Counted from the stretch's first letter, positions 32,650-44,285 are shown. The stretch: 64,000 nucleotides of DNA from Kalaharituber pfeilii (GCA_015179045.1 WHUZ01000043.1:1-64000), one strand, 5' to 3'. Translations and numbers: made by a program. Notes: a model not told the origin generated them from the letters alone.

Positions 32650-33092
32650 CTCGGGCCTAATGATTCGGTAACTATGCACTGATGTTTACCATTGGGCCCA
32701 TTTATTGTGAACACATCTAACAGTGTTGGGAAGAATGAGCTTCGGGGTTGCATATGAGAGGAGTGAATTGTGGTGGTCCCTGGCCATTCAAACTGCGAAG
32801 GTTGATGCGAGCACAGCCTTCGAAGGAACTCTGCTTCGCCATCAGGACAATCTGCTGTCATGATCTTGAGTGCACAAAGTCGTCCACCGTTGCGAAGGTC
32901 ACTTGCTAGCCATACAGTGGAGAAGCTCCCGAAGCCCAGCTTGTGCCGGACAAGATACCGATCGTTGAACGTATCTTCGAGATGCACTGGGTGGTAACCG
33001 CCAGGGACATACCGATACACATCCTCCACTACATCCATGGTGCCGCCGGAAGTTGCAGGTGCCAGAAGACGCGGGGAAGAGAGCGTAGGGAG

Positions 33093-33097
<5 letters not shown>

Positions 33098-33134
<37 letters not shown>

Positions 33135-33364
33135 CATTACTCGCGTGCCGCCTGTAAGGCTATGGCGATTTTTTTTTTTTTTTTTTTTTATTTCATTAAT
33201 CGCATGCCGCCTCGAAGGCTATGGCGATGTAAGGCTATGGCGAGGATATTTTAGTTACAAAATGAGATAACATGAGATAACATGGAAATGACTTGTAACA
33301 CAGAAAAACAACTCAGAAGTTAACCCCCGTTACTCTTTTCCTGCCCATAGTAGTACCTTGGCCA
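33098..33364 (-). mobile_element. Family B LINE 3' UTR with nested microretroposon, upstream of the kinase
   Basis: Perfect 14-bp repeats CGTAGGGAGATCAA at 33084-33097 and 33365-33378. Inserted about 50 bp 5' of the kinase ATG, so it may also affect the promoter. The outer hairpin (GCCT/AGGC stem) is itself split by 33169-33228. Confidence 0.92.
33169..33228 (-). mobile_element. Hairpin-only microretroposon nested in another B hairpin
   Basis: Perfect 15-bp repeats GTAAGGCTATGGCGA at 33154-33168 and 33229-33243. 60 bp: T run and a B hairpin of the ATCGC/GCGAT type. Its target is the hairpin of the older copy. Confidence 0.93.
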
Positions 33365-33378
33365 CGTAGGGAGATCAA

Positions 33379-33879
33379 GGAGGGCATAGTTTGGGTGTAG
33401 TAGGGCTGACGAAGAGGCCGCCAAGACGGCCCATCTTAGGGCTTTGCTTAGCCATATCAAAAAAGGCTATGAAAAAGTATCTGGAGGAGCGGGCTAATGT
33501 GCCTATGCGCTATGCAGCCTTTGGTATGCATTAGTATATTCCTGCATACTTGGCTCTAAGTAGAGATTTTCAGCTCTACAGTTAATTGGCTTTTTACTCA
33601 CTGGCTACTTTCTCCTTTCTTTCTATTTCAGCTCATATGCTTTTACCACTCTCTCCAACAGCTTAAGCAGCCGCTTCGCTAGCAGCTGCAGAAGTGACCC
33701 CACCGTCCTAGCAGCCACAGCTGGAGACCTAGCCTAGATGCGGGAAGGGCGTCTAGAAGCTTCCGAGCACTGACTAGATTTAGCGTTGTTGAATACTATA
33801 AGCGCTCTGAGAGCCACTGTTAACTCAACAGAATCCAAGGATTAGATACACTACTCGTAAACTGGAGGATCGAGTAATG

Positions 33880-33922
<43 letters not shown>

Positions 33923-33930
33923 CATGTGGA
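33379..33930. other. Intergenic; truncated B tail at its right end
   Basis: No gene recognised. CGAGTAATGATATATT plus a long A run at about 33873-33917 is the end of a B tail whose 5' arm is missing. Confidence 0.45.
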
Positions 33931-34329
33931 TACTGTACCAAAAAGTGCGGTGTTATTGCTATGGTTTTGATCTGGTTGTGATAAGGTTATCATGCTAATC
34001 GGGTATTAATTGACTTTCACGATTTAATCCACGCATTGGTACAATAATTTCTTGGCAAGAATCTTGTATCTTGTGAGTACGTATTTCATGAATTAGTATA
34101 GGCTGATACTATAATCCCAACAATTCCATTTGAATCCTGTAATGGTTGAAATACGTACATGTGTAACTTTGGTATCTATTCTGGATGTACCTTAGGTTGT
34201 ATCATTCATTTTACATTCTCTACTTCCACATACATATGGTATTCTTCTCGCTTTAAGTACATTACCCATTGGCAAGTATATGGTTAGTCTGAACTTCGTT
34301 TAATTTCAACTATAGCAAAATGACAATAC

Positions 34330-34555
34330 ATTTAATGTGTATTACACTGTGCATGCAATACAGATGCAATGGAGTATAGTAAACAGAGAGTACGTTATGT
34401 GTATAGTACGTTTAATAGTGAGTACATTTAAAGAACAGTATATATAGTGAAGAATGCGTTTAAGCAAGAGTACATATAGTGAAGAGTACGTTTGAGTAAG
34501 ATTACATATAGTAAAGAATACGTTTGAGCATGAATACATATAGTGTAGTATGCGG
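34330..34555. repeat. Subterminal tandem repeat, about 30 bp unit
   Basis: Units of the form GAGTACGTTTGAGCA ... AGTACATATAGTGAA, about 6 copies. Subterminal arrays of this kind often bind the transposase. Confidence 0.65.
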
Positions 34556-35309
34556 GCTCAGGCTCAATACATATTGGCTCGGGGAGAGATATATAATGCA
34601 TATATCGGATATACTGCAAATTATACATTGTAGGTTTGTTGTATTGGATTTTCAATTGTATTAATGTATTAAGATATAGCATACATATAAATAATGAGGT
34701 ATAAGCAAGCAAAGCTGATACTAATCATACAATAATTGGGTATATGCTTATTCACATATTAACATTCATCGTTATAACCAGCTTCATTTCTATTATGCAT
34801 GCATAGGAATCTCCTAAAGTTTGGTTACCTAAATAGAACTCAGTAGTTAGAAAGGATAGAACAACTCACCGTTAACTTTAGATTACAAGTTTTATGCATG
34901 CTGGGGCTACACTTTTTTGGAACGATGTTATTCTAGCCTCTCATCCATGCATGACTGTAGAAGTTATGGAAGAATAGTTGCACCATTTGATAGTGGAGAG
35001 AAGGCGATGGGGAGAATGGTTGCGCCAACGGACAGTTGAGAGAAGGTGATGGGGAGATAAATGGGCTGACGGGGAGGGGATGGACTCCAGTGTGAAGCAA
35101 AGAACTCTTATATATCCTGTGCAGTAGAATTAGTTAGTTGGAATCTTTCATTGCAGTAATGATGTACTTACGTGCCAGAGTCTTTTTGCTAGAATAAGAT
35201 AGAAAGGATCTAAAAGTTATATAGAATGAGATAATTATTAGCTATTGTATAGAACATCATTGCAGAGCAAAAACTTACTCAAATTTGCTCAATGACATTG
35301 GCTATTTGG

Positions 35310-35575
35310 CTTAAATAGTAGGCTCAGAACGGAGGGTCTGTAATAGGCTCAGAACGTAGGGTGATAGACTTAGAACGTAGGCCTATAATAGGCTCAGAAT
35401 GGAGGGCTGTGATAGGCTCAGAATGTAGGGGGATAGGCTCAGAATAGAGGAGGATAGACTCAGAACGGAGGGCTGTAATAGGCTTCAGAATAGAGGAGGA
35501 TAGACTCAGAACGGAGGGCTGTAATAGGCTTCAGAATAGAGGAGGATAGGCTCAGAACGGAGGCCTATAATCTTA
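35310..35575. repeat. Tandem repeat, ATAGGCTCAGAACGGAGG unit
   Basis: About 10 imperfect 20-27 bp units alternating AGGCTCAGAACGGAGGGC and AGACTCAGAA variants. Confidence 0.75.
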
Positions 35576-35689
35576 TTAGTGGTATATTCTTGAGAATAGT
35601 GATGAAGATACCTCACAGAATGATTGGAACCTTTATAATTTCAATATCCGTTAAGCTAACACCTCAAGGACTAAAGGATAGAAAGACTG

Positions 35690-35795
35690 TTATAGGCTCA
35701 CTGCAACTGTAGACAGAGTAGTCGGTAGATGCAGGCGATATGCGACAGTCAAGGAACCCTAAATGAGTATCATGACTTGTTGTTAGTTTAATTTA
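35690..35795 (-). mobile_element. Diverged LTR fragment
   Basis: TGTTATAGGCTCACTGCAAC and GATATGCGACAG match the solo LTR family (closest to 61191-61398, reverse orientation). Truncated. Confidence 0.5.
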
Positions 35796-35990
35796 TAAAA
35801 AGTATAAAGGGATGAGTAAAATAAAGGCCAACTGCTCATTTCTTATGAATCTTTCATATAGGACACTTTTTGTGAAGAAGGTTTGTTGAGGAGAAGTGCT
35901 GAATGAAAGAGGCATTGGAAAGGCCTTATAAGCGGGTATGAAAGCCCTGTAGATTGATATGGTAGTCTATTGGCCTGTGGAATGTATATT

Positions 35991-36999
35991 GCCGCCAGTC
36001 ATTTTCCTGATATGGCTGGCGCCGATGCTAGAGGATTTGGAGGAGACGCTGAGGAGGGAGTGCCCGGGGGTAGAGTGCGAAGTCCCGTCGTACGTAGACG
36101 ACATCAATGTGACGGCATGGGACTGGGAGGGGAGGTGGATCAAGAGAGACTGAGAGTGAAGTTGGGTGGTATAACGGGAAGAGTGGCAGAAAAATGGGGA
36201 GTACCGCTGGAGAAAACGAAACACGAAGATATAGTCTTCGGCAAGGGGAAGAGAAGAAGAAAGGAGGTGGAGAGAGTGAAATGGCTAGGAGTAATTTTCG
36301 ACTCGACTCTAGACTTCGACTTCCATTGGAAGGCGAGGATAGAGAAGGCGAGAAAGCACACATCGGCATCGCCGGGAATGAGGCGGCAGATGGCGAAGCA
36401 AAGAAGGCGGCGGACAGAGTAGGAAGGTCGGTGGTGACAGAAGGGGGGCTGCGGCAGAAGTGGAAACGACTGCGCGCGGCGGAGAGGAAAGAAAGGGGGT
36501 ATGGGGGGGCGTGGTGATGGAGTGGAGAAGGGGAGCGGCAACGGCGTTCACGAGGTTGAGAACGGGAAAGGGGATGGGGAAGGAGTGGGAAGTGGGGATT
36601 GGGAAAGCGATGGAGGGGAGTGTATGTGGGTGCGGGGAAAAACAAACAGCGGACCACCTGGCGTTCAGGTGTGAGGAGGTGGAGTACCTGGAAGGATGGG
36701 GAAGGTGGGAGGATATCGATGATAAGAAATGGAGGGTAGAGCAGGAGAACGGGGAGGTGGTGAACGTGCTAGGGGAGTTCTTCGGATCGCTGAAGGTGTA
36801 GGGGAGGGGGTCGTTTGTTCGAAGGTGGCGGGGGAAGAAAGATGTAGCTATTTTTATTGCCTCGAGGAGGTGGGGCGGGGAGGGGTCGAGGATTTCGTTT
36901 GTAGAGATGGCGGGGGAAGAAGTAGGTAGAAAAGCCTGCTTGAGGGTCGAAGGCCCAGGGGCCCTGCCTTGGCGAGCAGCCGCACGCGGGGTCATGTGA

Positions 37000-37033
<34 letters not shown>
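35991..37033 (+). mobile_element. 5'-truncated family A LINE with internal deletion
   Basis: Repeats GAATGTATATT at 35980-35990 and 37034-37044. RT end, shortened RNase H, CCHC tail, A1 hairpin and poly(A). Confidence 0.88.
35999..36801 (+). pseudogene. LINE ORF2 fragment: RT YVDD, RNase H, CCHC (family A)
   Basis: Frame pieces read IFLIWLAPMLEDLEE and VPSYVDDINVTAWDW (YVDD is the reverse transcriptase active site), then WLGVIFDSTLDFDFHWKARI, then directly AHIGIAGNEAADGEAKKAAD of RNase H and a CGCGEKQTADHLAFRC tail ending at 36801. The connection between RT and RNase H domains is missing, and at least two frame changes occur. Inactive. Confidence 0.7.
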
Positions 37034-37035
<2 letters not shown>

Positions 37036-37213
37036 ATGTATATTACCAAAAATGGAAGTTAACACCAGGAATCGGCTACCTGCCATGCTGGTAGGAGAGT
37101 CAGTCACTTCTGAATTGCTCTCTCTCTGCCCTGGACCCTATAAGATTTCACTTCGCTCAGCAGAAATACGCCTTCACAGACACACTCAAAAATAGCTTGA
37201 CTTTCAAAATCCA

Positions 37214-38730
37214 ATGAGAGGCAACCAGAGATCAAACCTAGGTCGTGGAGCCCCCAATATACAAGGTGCTAGAAACGTACCACCGGTTAGAGTTAGAAAT
37301 ACTGCTGTATCGGCTAGAGGGGGAAGGGGGGTGCTGCTATTCTTAATGCAGATCGTTCTCCAGCAAGTGCATATATGGGCCAGCAGAGTCAAAGTCTAGA
37401 ACAACATTCTGTTGGATCCAACTATCATCAAAAACCAATACCAACAAGCGCAGTTTGCACATGGTAATAATCGGCAATTTATGACGTCTGTAGTAACTTC
37501 TACTAATAGACCGAATAATCCTGCAAATGTGGAGCAAGCTCAGGAGTATAGACAAATCACTACTGATTTGAGTGAAACTTTTTTTAACGAGGATGATGAG
37601 GATTATTATCCTCAAGAAGAACAAGTTGAGGGTTCAAGTTACCAACCTGAACAAGATCTCGATAGCGATATGTATAAGGAGAGTGAAGAGGTGTATGCAA
37701 TATATAGACTCTTTGTAAGACCTTAATTCATATTAGTGCTATCAAATACTAACGTTAGGCTCAATAGACTCCCTCAAATACGTCAAATGATGAAATCCAA
37801 GCAGTGATCGACCGACACTTTTATCCTTTACCTGGTGGTGGATCCAACCCCCCCTGCCGTGGAAAGAAACGGAAGTATGATACGCAAAAATTTCGGGATC
37901 AATTCGAGAATGGAGGCGAGATCTTTCGCAGACTGCTGCGTCTAAGTCGAATCTATTTTGCTCGGTACTTTTATATTTTCGATGAAGTTATTGTTCAAAT
38001 CATCGACACTGCAGCCGAAATTCCGGGTGGTGTGGACCGTCATTCTGACGGATTCCAGCTTGCCTATAAACGAGTACAAGAATGGAGGAAGAATTGGGCA
38101 TCAGAGTATGCCAAAGATGTCGATAAACTCTGCAACTCATTAGTAAACGCAAATCCGGAACTTAAGTCCAAGAACATGAATGACCTTCCAGCTGCATATG
38201 TCAAGTTTTATAAATTTGAGACCATGTACGCTCTTTTAGGGTCTAATCAGTCCCTTATCGACCTTAGAGCGTGCATGGTTGATAAGACAATCAACTCTTT
38301 GTATGAAAATATATTCACATGGTCACTAGTGTTTTCTCACAGGGCCATGTTTGAGACTGGCGAGAACATGCTGAGCAGGACCGAATACCTTCGTCGACTT
38401 CGTTTGATTGGCTCACAAAGACCATTTGAGAGTATTAAGAAGGAGGCGCTGGTTCTTCTTCCAGAGCGACCTGTTGCGAAAATTAGAAAAGCATCCAAAA
38501 AGAAGTTGAAACGAGAAGAAAGAATAGAGGGCTTCTCCTTGATTTCTGCCACTCCCGGTCCGAATGATATGTCAGCGACACCAACTACGCAAGCAGATGA
38601 GGCAACTAAGAGCATGGAAAATGATATAGCTAGGGATGAAGATAGTTTGAATTCCGGTACCTTATTTATAGGAGAGGAGGATAGTTGTACATTGCCCCAG
38701 CCCCTGATTGACTCAAGTTCTCTTGATTAA
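37214..38730 (+). CDS. Accessory protein of the 9 kb transposon, function unknown
   Basis: An RG-rich N-terminal frame opens at ATG 37214 (MRGNQRSNLGRGAPN); a TAG at 37397 must be spliced out or is a lesion. The main exon runs to 37714. An intron at 37715-37767 (GTAAGA, perfect TACTAAC, TAG) joins in phase 0 to 37768-38730. The protein has an acidic segment (FNEDDEDYYPQEEQ), then about 300 residues including RHFYPLPGGGSNPP, helical regions and a basic KIRKASKKKLKREERI near the C-terminus. No family recognised. Being between the same TIRs and in line with the transposase it probably is the element's second gene, for example a DNA-binding partner. Confidence 0.6.
37715..37767 (+). other. Intron in the accessory gene
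   Basis: 53 bp, GTAAGA donor, TACTAAC branch site, AATAG acceptor, phase 0. Confidence 0.8.
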
Positions 38731-38744
38731 ATTATTGATAGTTG

Positions 38745-38895
38745 CAGGCCTTTGCGATATCTGTTTCTGTGTTTTTGTATAGTTGCAGGCCTTTGCGATA
38801 TCTGTTTCTGTGTTTTTGTATAGTTGCAGGCCTTTGCGATATCTGTTTCTGTGTTAGTTGCAGGCCTTTGCGATATCTGTTTCTGTGGTTTGTGT
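38745..38895. repeat. Tandem repeat, about 42 bp, 4 copies
   Basis: Units GTTGCAGGCCTTTGCGATAT followed by CTGTTTCTGTGT, in the gap between the two transposon genes. Confidence 0.85.
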
Positions 38896-38984
38896 ATATT
38901 TTCCTTGATAATTTTCATAGATGATAGCGTTGGGGTGGAGAAAGTTGTTGTCTTTGAGGCACGAAATAGCCCATTCAGCACACA

Positions 38985-39172
38985 TTCTCTCACTTTACCT
39001 CACATCCAACCGCTCAAGACCTCTCACTTTACCTCACATAGACCTCTCACTTTACCTCACATCCGACCACTCAAGACCTCTCACTTTACCTCACATAGAC
39101 CTCTCACTTTACCTCACATAGACCTCTCACTTTACCTCACATCCGACCGCTCAAGACCTCTCACTTTACAAC
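38985..39172. repeat. Tandem repeat of CTCTCACTTTACCTCACAT
   Basis: Alternating CTCACTTTACCTCACATAGAC and CATCCGACC(A/G)CTCAAGAC units end 2-4 bp before the transposase ATG, so they form its leader. Confidence 0.85.
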
Positions 39173-39173
39173 C

Positions 39174-42100
39174 ATGAGGCGCCGTGGGACACTTGATCTC
39201 CAGCACTCTTCGAAGCGACTCAATAGTAAGACTTCTTTGCTTTTCAAGACTCTAAATCTTATACTAACACTTATTCAGATTCTTCATTATTTCCACCTGC
39301 CATGACTCCAGCCCCTAGACAAACGATCGATGGCGAAAATATCATTGAAAGTGGAGATACTATGTTCATCCGCCGACAAGGTATCAATCTTTCAGAGCGA
39401 GTTGATATCAAGAGCGACATTACAATTTCACCTTCAGAACAAGAAGCAGCTGAAATCTTGGAGGAGACGGAACAGATTTGGTCTGGACCTTGCACAAACC
39501 TATTTGGAGTACCTATTCATATTGCAGAAGTGGAAGATTATGACGAACTCTTCATGGGACCTCCATTGGAAACTGATGAACCATCTGGAAATGCCAATGC
39601 TTCGACCCCCAAGGAATTCAAAAGTCTTAATGTCATTTCTACATATCCTCAGAAACCCGAGTTTATCGATAGCTCAAAAATAGTTGAAGAAGCTAAAGGG
39701 ACTGCGGAGGTCGATGAGTTTTTACTCGCATTAGGCTTGTTTGCAACCTCATTGGATATAAGTACTACGCAATATTCGGCAATGGTGGAACTTTTCGAAT
39801 TCCTGAACCGTGATCCATCACTCATCACCAAGATCCCTCGCAGTCTCTCTACATTAAAGAAATATATGCGTTCTGTTCTCCCAATACAAACAATTAAGGC
39901 ACATACTTTTGTTCCAGAGTCCGAATGTCTTCCTCCACAATCTAAGACCCCAGCATCGGCATACTATTTTGATCTGAAAGAATATGCTGCACTATGGCAA
40001 TCAGATTCCAAGATAATGTCAAACCTCCATACTGGATTTGGAGAATTTGTTGATGTATACTCGGAACTCTGGCATGGTGACGCTTGGTTAGAAAGTGTAC
40101 GCACATCTTCTGGAGAGTTTGCTAAACTATCAAGTGGACAAGTTATTGTTCCATCTGACTGCGTTTACTATACACATCCAAAATATCCTCACCTAGGTCC
40201 TATTTTCCTTGGGCGTATATCAGGCATTGGTACAGATAAACGTAGCTCAGGGACCGGCAATCTTAGTGCAGCTATAACTCCACTGGTTCCTGCTATTGAT
40301 ATCAAAACACCATGGAAAGATCTATACTATCAAAATCGATCGAATCTACTTGCTGGTACTGTTTGTGAGCATCATGAGAAAGGGAATCTATTCCGAGACT
40401 CTACTGAGGTGATATTAATGGAGCATCAATGTGAAATTATACCAATAAGTCTAATCTCTAAAGTTGAGAGTGTGTTCTTTCTTGACTACAAGGATTTTGC
40501 AGAATGTCGTCCATTATTACCTTCACACCCCCCCGTTTCTATGTTGCATGTATTGCATATACCACGGTTGTTGCTCTTGGTACTATACCTGGTTTAAGAT
40601 CAGTGGATAAGCGAGCCCGCCTAATCGCCGAACATGAAATACTTTTTTATGGAAGAGAAGAGCTACTAATGTCGAATTTTATTTCTCTTCCATACACCAT
40701 TTTTATTGATGGATTCGGTCTGTATGAAAATGCATATCATTCCCTTTCTGGTATGTATATTACTCCGGCAGGTCTCCCTTACACATTAAGGGAGAAAATC
40801 AGCAAGATGTATGTGTGGATGTTGGGTCCATTTGGCAGCGATGAAATGGACATGTCTAAAGCGATTGGTCCAGACTGTCGACTAATGGATCATGGTGTCG
40901 TTATAAAAAGATTAGACCAATCATGTGAGATGAATACACGAATGTTTTGTCTGGCATATAATGGTGATATGCCTCAACAGAATAAGCTTGCTGGGGTTAA
41001 GTCTCATAAAGCTGAAAAAGGATGCCGGAGCTGTTTTATATTAGACAAAAACCTAGGAAATCTCAGTATCGATGTCAAAGCTATTGGTCGTTACCACTTA
41101 CCAATGCAACGGCTATTGAATAGTATTCATTCCACTACAACAAAATCTGGAAAGGATAAAATCAGCAAAGAATGGGGTATAACTCTAGGTGGTCCGATTT
41201 TCACATGCCATCCCTGTATCGATTTTCAACGGTCTTGTCCAGTGGACCCTATGCATGCCGAATATCGTATTTCCAAATATTTTCATTCATGCATCATAGA
41301 GATCTTAACAGCAAAAGGAGTTACTGCTTATCGTCTCATATGGGAAGGCATGGAGCTTCCTTACAAGTGGGGTAGACCCCAAAATCCAGTATCACATAAA
41401 GGATCAATGGACTTTACAGAACATGGGAGAATTGCATGTTTGAACCCATTCGTGTTGATGCGGTTATTTGCCAATTCTATAAGCATTTTGAGACCAACGG
41501 CAGAACGCGACCTAAAAAAACAACTCGACATGGATACCTGCAGTCTTAGACATTTATATGATCATATTATTAATGCTTCATATAAGATAGCATACTCGAA
41601 CTACTTGATCATGAAGAGAGAGTTAACTGTCTTAGAACGTGAACAAATTCCACGTACGATTATAGATGCAAGACTATCATTTCAATGGATAGTCAAAGGT
41701 GTTCAGACTACGGCGGAGTTGAAAGATAAATGGAAGGTTCCAAACTGCCATACCGCATTACATTATGCCGAAGATATCAGAAATTATACTACTCCTCGCA
41801 ATTCGGCATGTTTTACTGGTGAACAGAAGCACAAAATTTTTAAGCAACATGCTCCTCATACCAACTCAATTGAAAATGATCTGCAATTACTTCAAGCTGT
41901 CAATATGACCCAAACCCTTCGCTATATAATTGACGGTATATATAAGGATCATCCTCACTATGCAAATGTATCCAATACAATTACTGCTATACTGGAAAAA
42001 TGCCCGAGGCTTCAGCAAAACATTATGGGAACTAATAGCAGCAAGCCGCCTGCAAAACCTACAGCAACTATAATGAAATCTATTGTAGAACATGACGGCA

Positions 42101-42604
42101 GTCTGTTTACATTCGCTAGAGTAGGAAAACAATATGCAGCAAAGAATATTGCAGAAAAAAAATGACTTCGAATCTATTGCGATAATATATCAGCAGACTA
42201 CTGGTATAGATCCACGAATAATCAGAAAAGAATATATCCTGCGATACTGGGCCTCATTTTCTGGTATTTTCGATATATCTGACAAGCACCGATTCTGTCC
42301 TGGGTCTATTGTTGCAACAACAGAATCTACCATACAGTTCGTTTTTATAGAGCGAATTATCTCAATGACAATTGGCCCTCTATCTCGAGTCTTCTTTGAT
42401 GTTACGCCATTACGGAGAAATCCAGAAGAGGAATTTTGGGCTGCACCTTACCATGTTTATACTCGAAAAAGTATAGATTTAGGGAATGATATTCCACGGA
42501 TTATTTTGCCACTGAATTCTATAAAACCTGGTAGATTTCATTTTGTTACTAAAATCAAGGACGTTTCATGGTGGTATAATGACCTGTTAGTTAATACACA
42601 CTAA
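39174..42604 (+). CDS. Plavaka/Tnp2-like transposase with two homopolymer frameshifts
   Basis: ATG at 39174 (MRRRGTLDLQHSS), an intron 39226-39278 (GTAAGA, ATACTAAC, TTCAG), then three overlapping frames ending at about 40597, 42165 and 42604. The first change is at a C7 run near 40535 (one base short), the second at an A8 run near 42160 (one base extra). Read through, the protein is about 1,130 residues. Motifs: IFIDGFGLYENAYHSL, GMYITPAGLPYTLRE, CLAYNGDMPQQNKLAGVKSH followed by the cysteines of KGCRSC, CPVDPMHAEYRISKYF. These match the fungal Plavaka / Tnp2-like (CACTA-related) transposase pattern with an RNase H-fold core. Cuts and joins the element ends. Class assignment is from memory of the motif pattern. 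Confidence 0.7.
39226..39278 (+). other. Intron 1 of the transposase
   Basis: 53 bp; GTAAGA, ATACTAAC, TTATTCAG; phase 1. Same size and signals as the intron at 37715. Confidence 0.85.
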
Positions 42605-42969
42605 GTACTATAAAGTTTCGTTCTTATTCTATTCTTATGTGCTATTATAATTCTAGATACTTGTCTATAGAGATTGCATAGCAAAGCGTATGAATACCAT
42701 ATGTAATGATGATAATATTCAATTTAGTATAGAGCACATTACGAAATGGCTATGGTTGTGCTAGCACTATAAGATTTGGGCATATTTTACAAACTGCACA
42801 GTATGTAATGCAGACAATACCGGATAAATTCGGGGAAAGTGTATGTACGCCAAGTCGGCATTATTTATAGCTGGCAATTTTTGAATTTGAAATTCACTAA
42901 TGTAATATGGTAGTTCCGTTAAGCTACGATGCATACCGAAGTAATAACACCACACTTTTTGGTACAGTA

Positions 42970-43245
42970 CATATATTGACAAACTAAACTAAACTAAGCT
43001 AAATTTTCATCTTTCTCACTACTATCAGCTAAATTGTGTATTTTGAAGTTGTTGGTAGGTGAGAATGAGCTCGGAGCTCCAAGTCTCTAAGTATTACTAT
43101 ATTAGGTATTTACAGTTTATGAAACCTTGCACTGGCTAAGCATTTTAGCGAGCTGGCAAGAAAAACACTAGCATCATCTTGGCTCGTTTGAGCTCGAGCT
43201 CCAGATCAGTCGAGCTCGAGCTGGCTCGGCTCGTGCCGCTCACTA
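42970..43245. mobile_element. hAT MITE fragment (right half)
   Basis: Matches the right half of 58197-58593 from the ATATTGACAAACTAAAC segment to the terminal GTGCCGCTCACTA. The left half is missing; the break coincides with the TIR end of the 9 kb transposon. Confidence 0.8.
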
Positions 43246-43639
43246 TCTGTTCCCTTTCTTCTCCGCTCTCGCGGGGTTTCTCAACTCCTCCTCCCCTCCC
43301 GGAAGTCTCTTGTTCCATGCTTCACACTCGTTCCTGATGTGCGCCAGATTCTCGTACGCCTTCCCGCACCATCTGCACTCTGGTGAGTCGTCTTTGCTGG
43401 AGAGGGTAGAAGAGTGGTGGAAAACTAGGAGTTTTCCAACAATTTTGTACCTCTTGGACTGTATGTTGAAACTGTAGAACTCGATGTGCTGCTAGATGAG
43501 AAGGTTGTATCAAGACTAGCTTTGGAAGCATCAAATGCACAAATACAACGGACATTCGGATAGCGAGTGAGGAACATCGAGATTAGTGCGGCACCACGCA
43601 CAATGTAGTCAGATCATGTACGAAGTACATTGCGGACCT

Positions 43640-44270
43640 CTACTGAATAGCCGCACGTGTTACCTCCAAGTAAGTCAGCGAATATTGTACTTGGAAATTA
43701 ACCAAACTGGTTCCACATACCGGCCGTGTGGTCACACGTGTGACCCTTGTGGTTGGACCCAAGTCCCTTCTGCGTGGCCGGTAGTATATGTGAACGGTCA
43801 TACGATCGTTCACACGTGCGGTTATGTGGTAGTTGTCCGCAATGTGCCGTTGTTCATGAGCTGACCACGTTGTGTCATGTGGTGCTGCTGTCACCTCGAT
43901 GTTCCTCACTTGCTCTCCGACTGCTCGTCGTATTCGTACATATGATGCTTCCAAAGCAAGTCTCCCCACTTGCTGGATTGTTTCATTCGTTACGGCACGC
44001 CCATATAGAACCGACAGTGGTGAAATACATATTGTCAGTGCTCCTGCAAGTCAGGTTAGCCTCATGGGATTTTACATATTCTCAAGATGTATAGCATCTG
44101 GGAATGCAAGCTTACCATCGTTGTATATGACCCGGGGCTCGTTGACAGAGAGGGCTTGGGGAGGTGCCAGAGGAACTTCCGACTGCACAGGCAAGGAGGC
44201 CTGAGCGGTTGAAGGTTGATTGTCCTGGGGTAGCACCCCTGATGGGACAACATTTCCAATAGGTGGTCTC
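43640..44270 (-). CDS. Foldback gene, copy 2
   Basis: Same structure as copy 1: exon 1 from about 44270 to 44116, intron 44044-44115 (GTAAGC ... GCAG), exon 2 from 44043. Residue differences from copy 1 include RRAVGEQVRNIEVTAAP for RQAVGEQVRNIDVRAAP. The inverted partial arm is at about 43509-43630. A MITE at 44286 now separates it from its former upstream sequence. Function unknown. Confidence 0.5.
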
Positions 44271-44285
44271 CGGCTCTCTTGCGCT

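Larger units (their letters stand above)
31116..33038 (-). pseudogene. SRPK-like protein kinase, disrupted by a LINE insertion
   Basis: Start ATG at 33036-33038. Motifs in order: YRYVPGGYHPV, glycine loop LGFGSFSTVWLA, ATP lysine in CALKIM, GPNGKHQCIVTESLGPS, catalytic loop HGDLHPGNI (built across intron 31987-32128), SDFGLAF (across intron 31702-31832), YASPEVQ, PSDVWSIGCVLF, stop TAG at 31116-31118. These features, especially PGGYHPV and GPNGxHxC, are typical of the SRPK/Dsk1 group that phosphorylates SR splicing factors; fungi often have many diverged members. A 381 bp LINE fragment with target duplication sits after ESLGPS at 32269-32649. Without it the frame is intact, so the break is recent. 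The second intron's donor (GTACCT) is the least certain. Confidence 0.85.
33931..42969 (+). mobile_element. About 9 kb DNA transposon with Plavaka/Tnp2-like transposase
   Basis: Inverted ends TACTGTACCAAAAAGTG(C/T)G (left, 33931) and its counterpart (right, ending 42969) agree at 27 of 29 positions. TA lies at each tip and could be a TA target duplication. Inside: two subterminal tandem arrays, a LTR-like piece, a nested LINE (35991-37033), an accessory gene (37214-38730), two tandem arrays and the transposase (39174-42604). The right flank is the middle of a hAT MITE whose left half is not at the other end, so the locus has been rearranged since insertion. Confidence 0.8.

Noticed and set aside
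35310..35575. Regularly spaced repeats as a CRISPR array
   Set aside because: No spacers of constant length; eukaryotic tandem repeat inside a transposon.
36028..37049. Long minus-strand frames rich in proline and serine opposite the LINE at 35991-37033
   Set aside because: Antisense shadows of a GC-rich LINE coding strand; the plus strand has the RT, RNase H and CCHC motifs.
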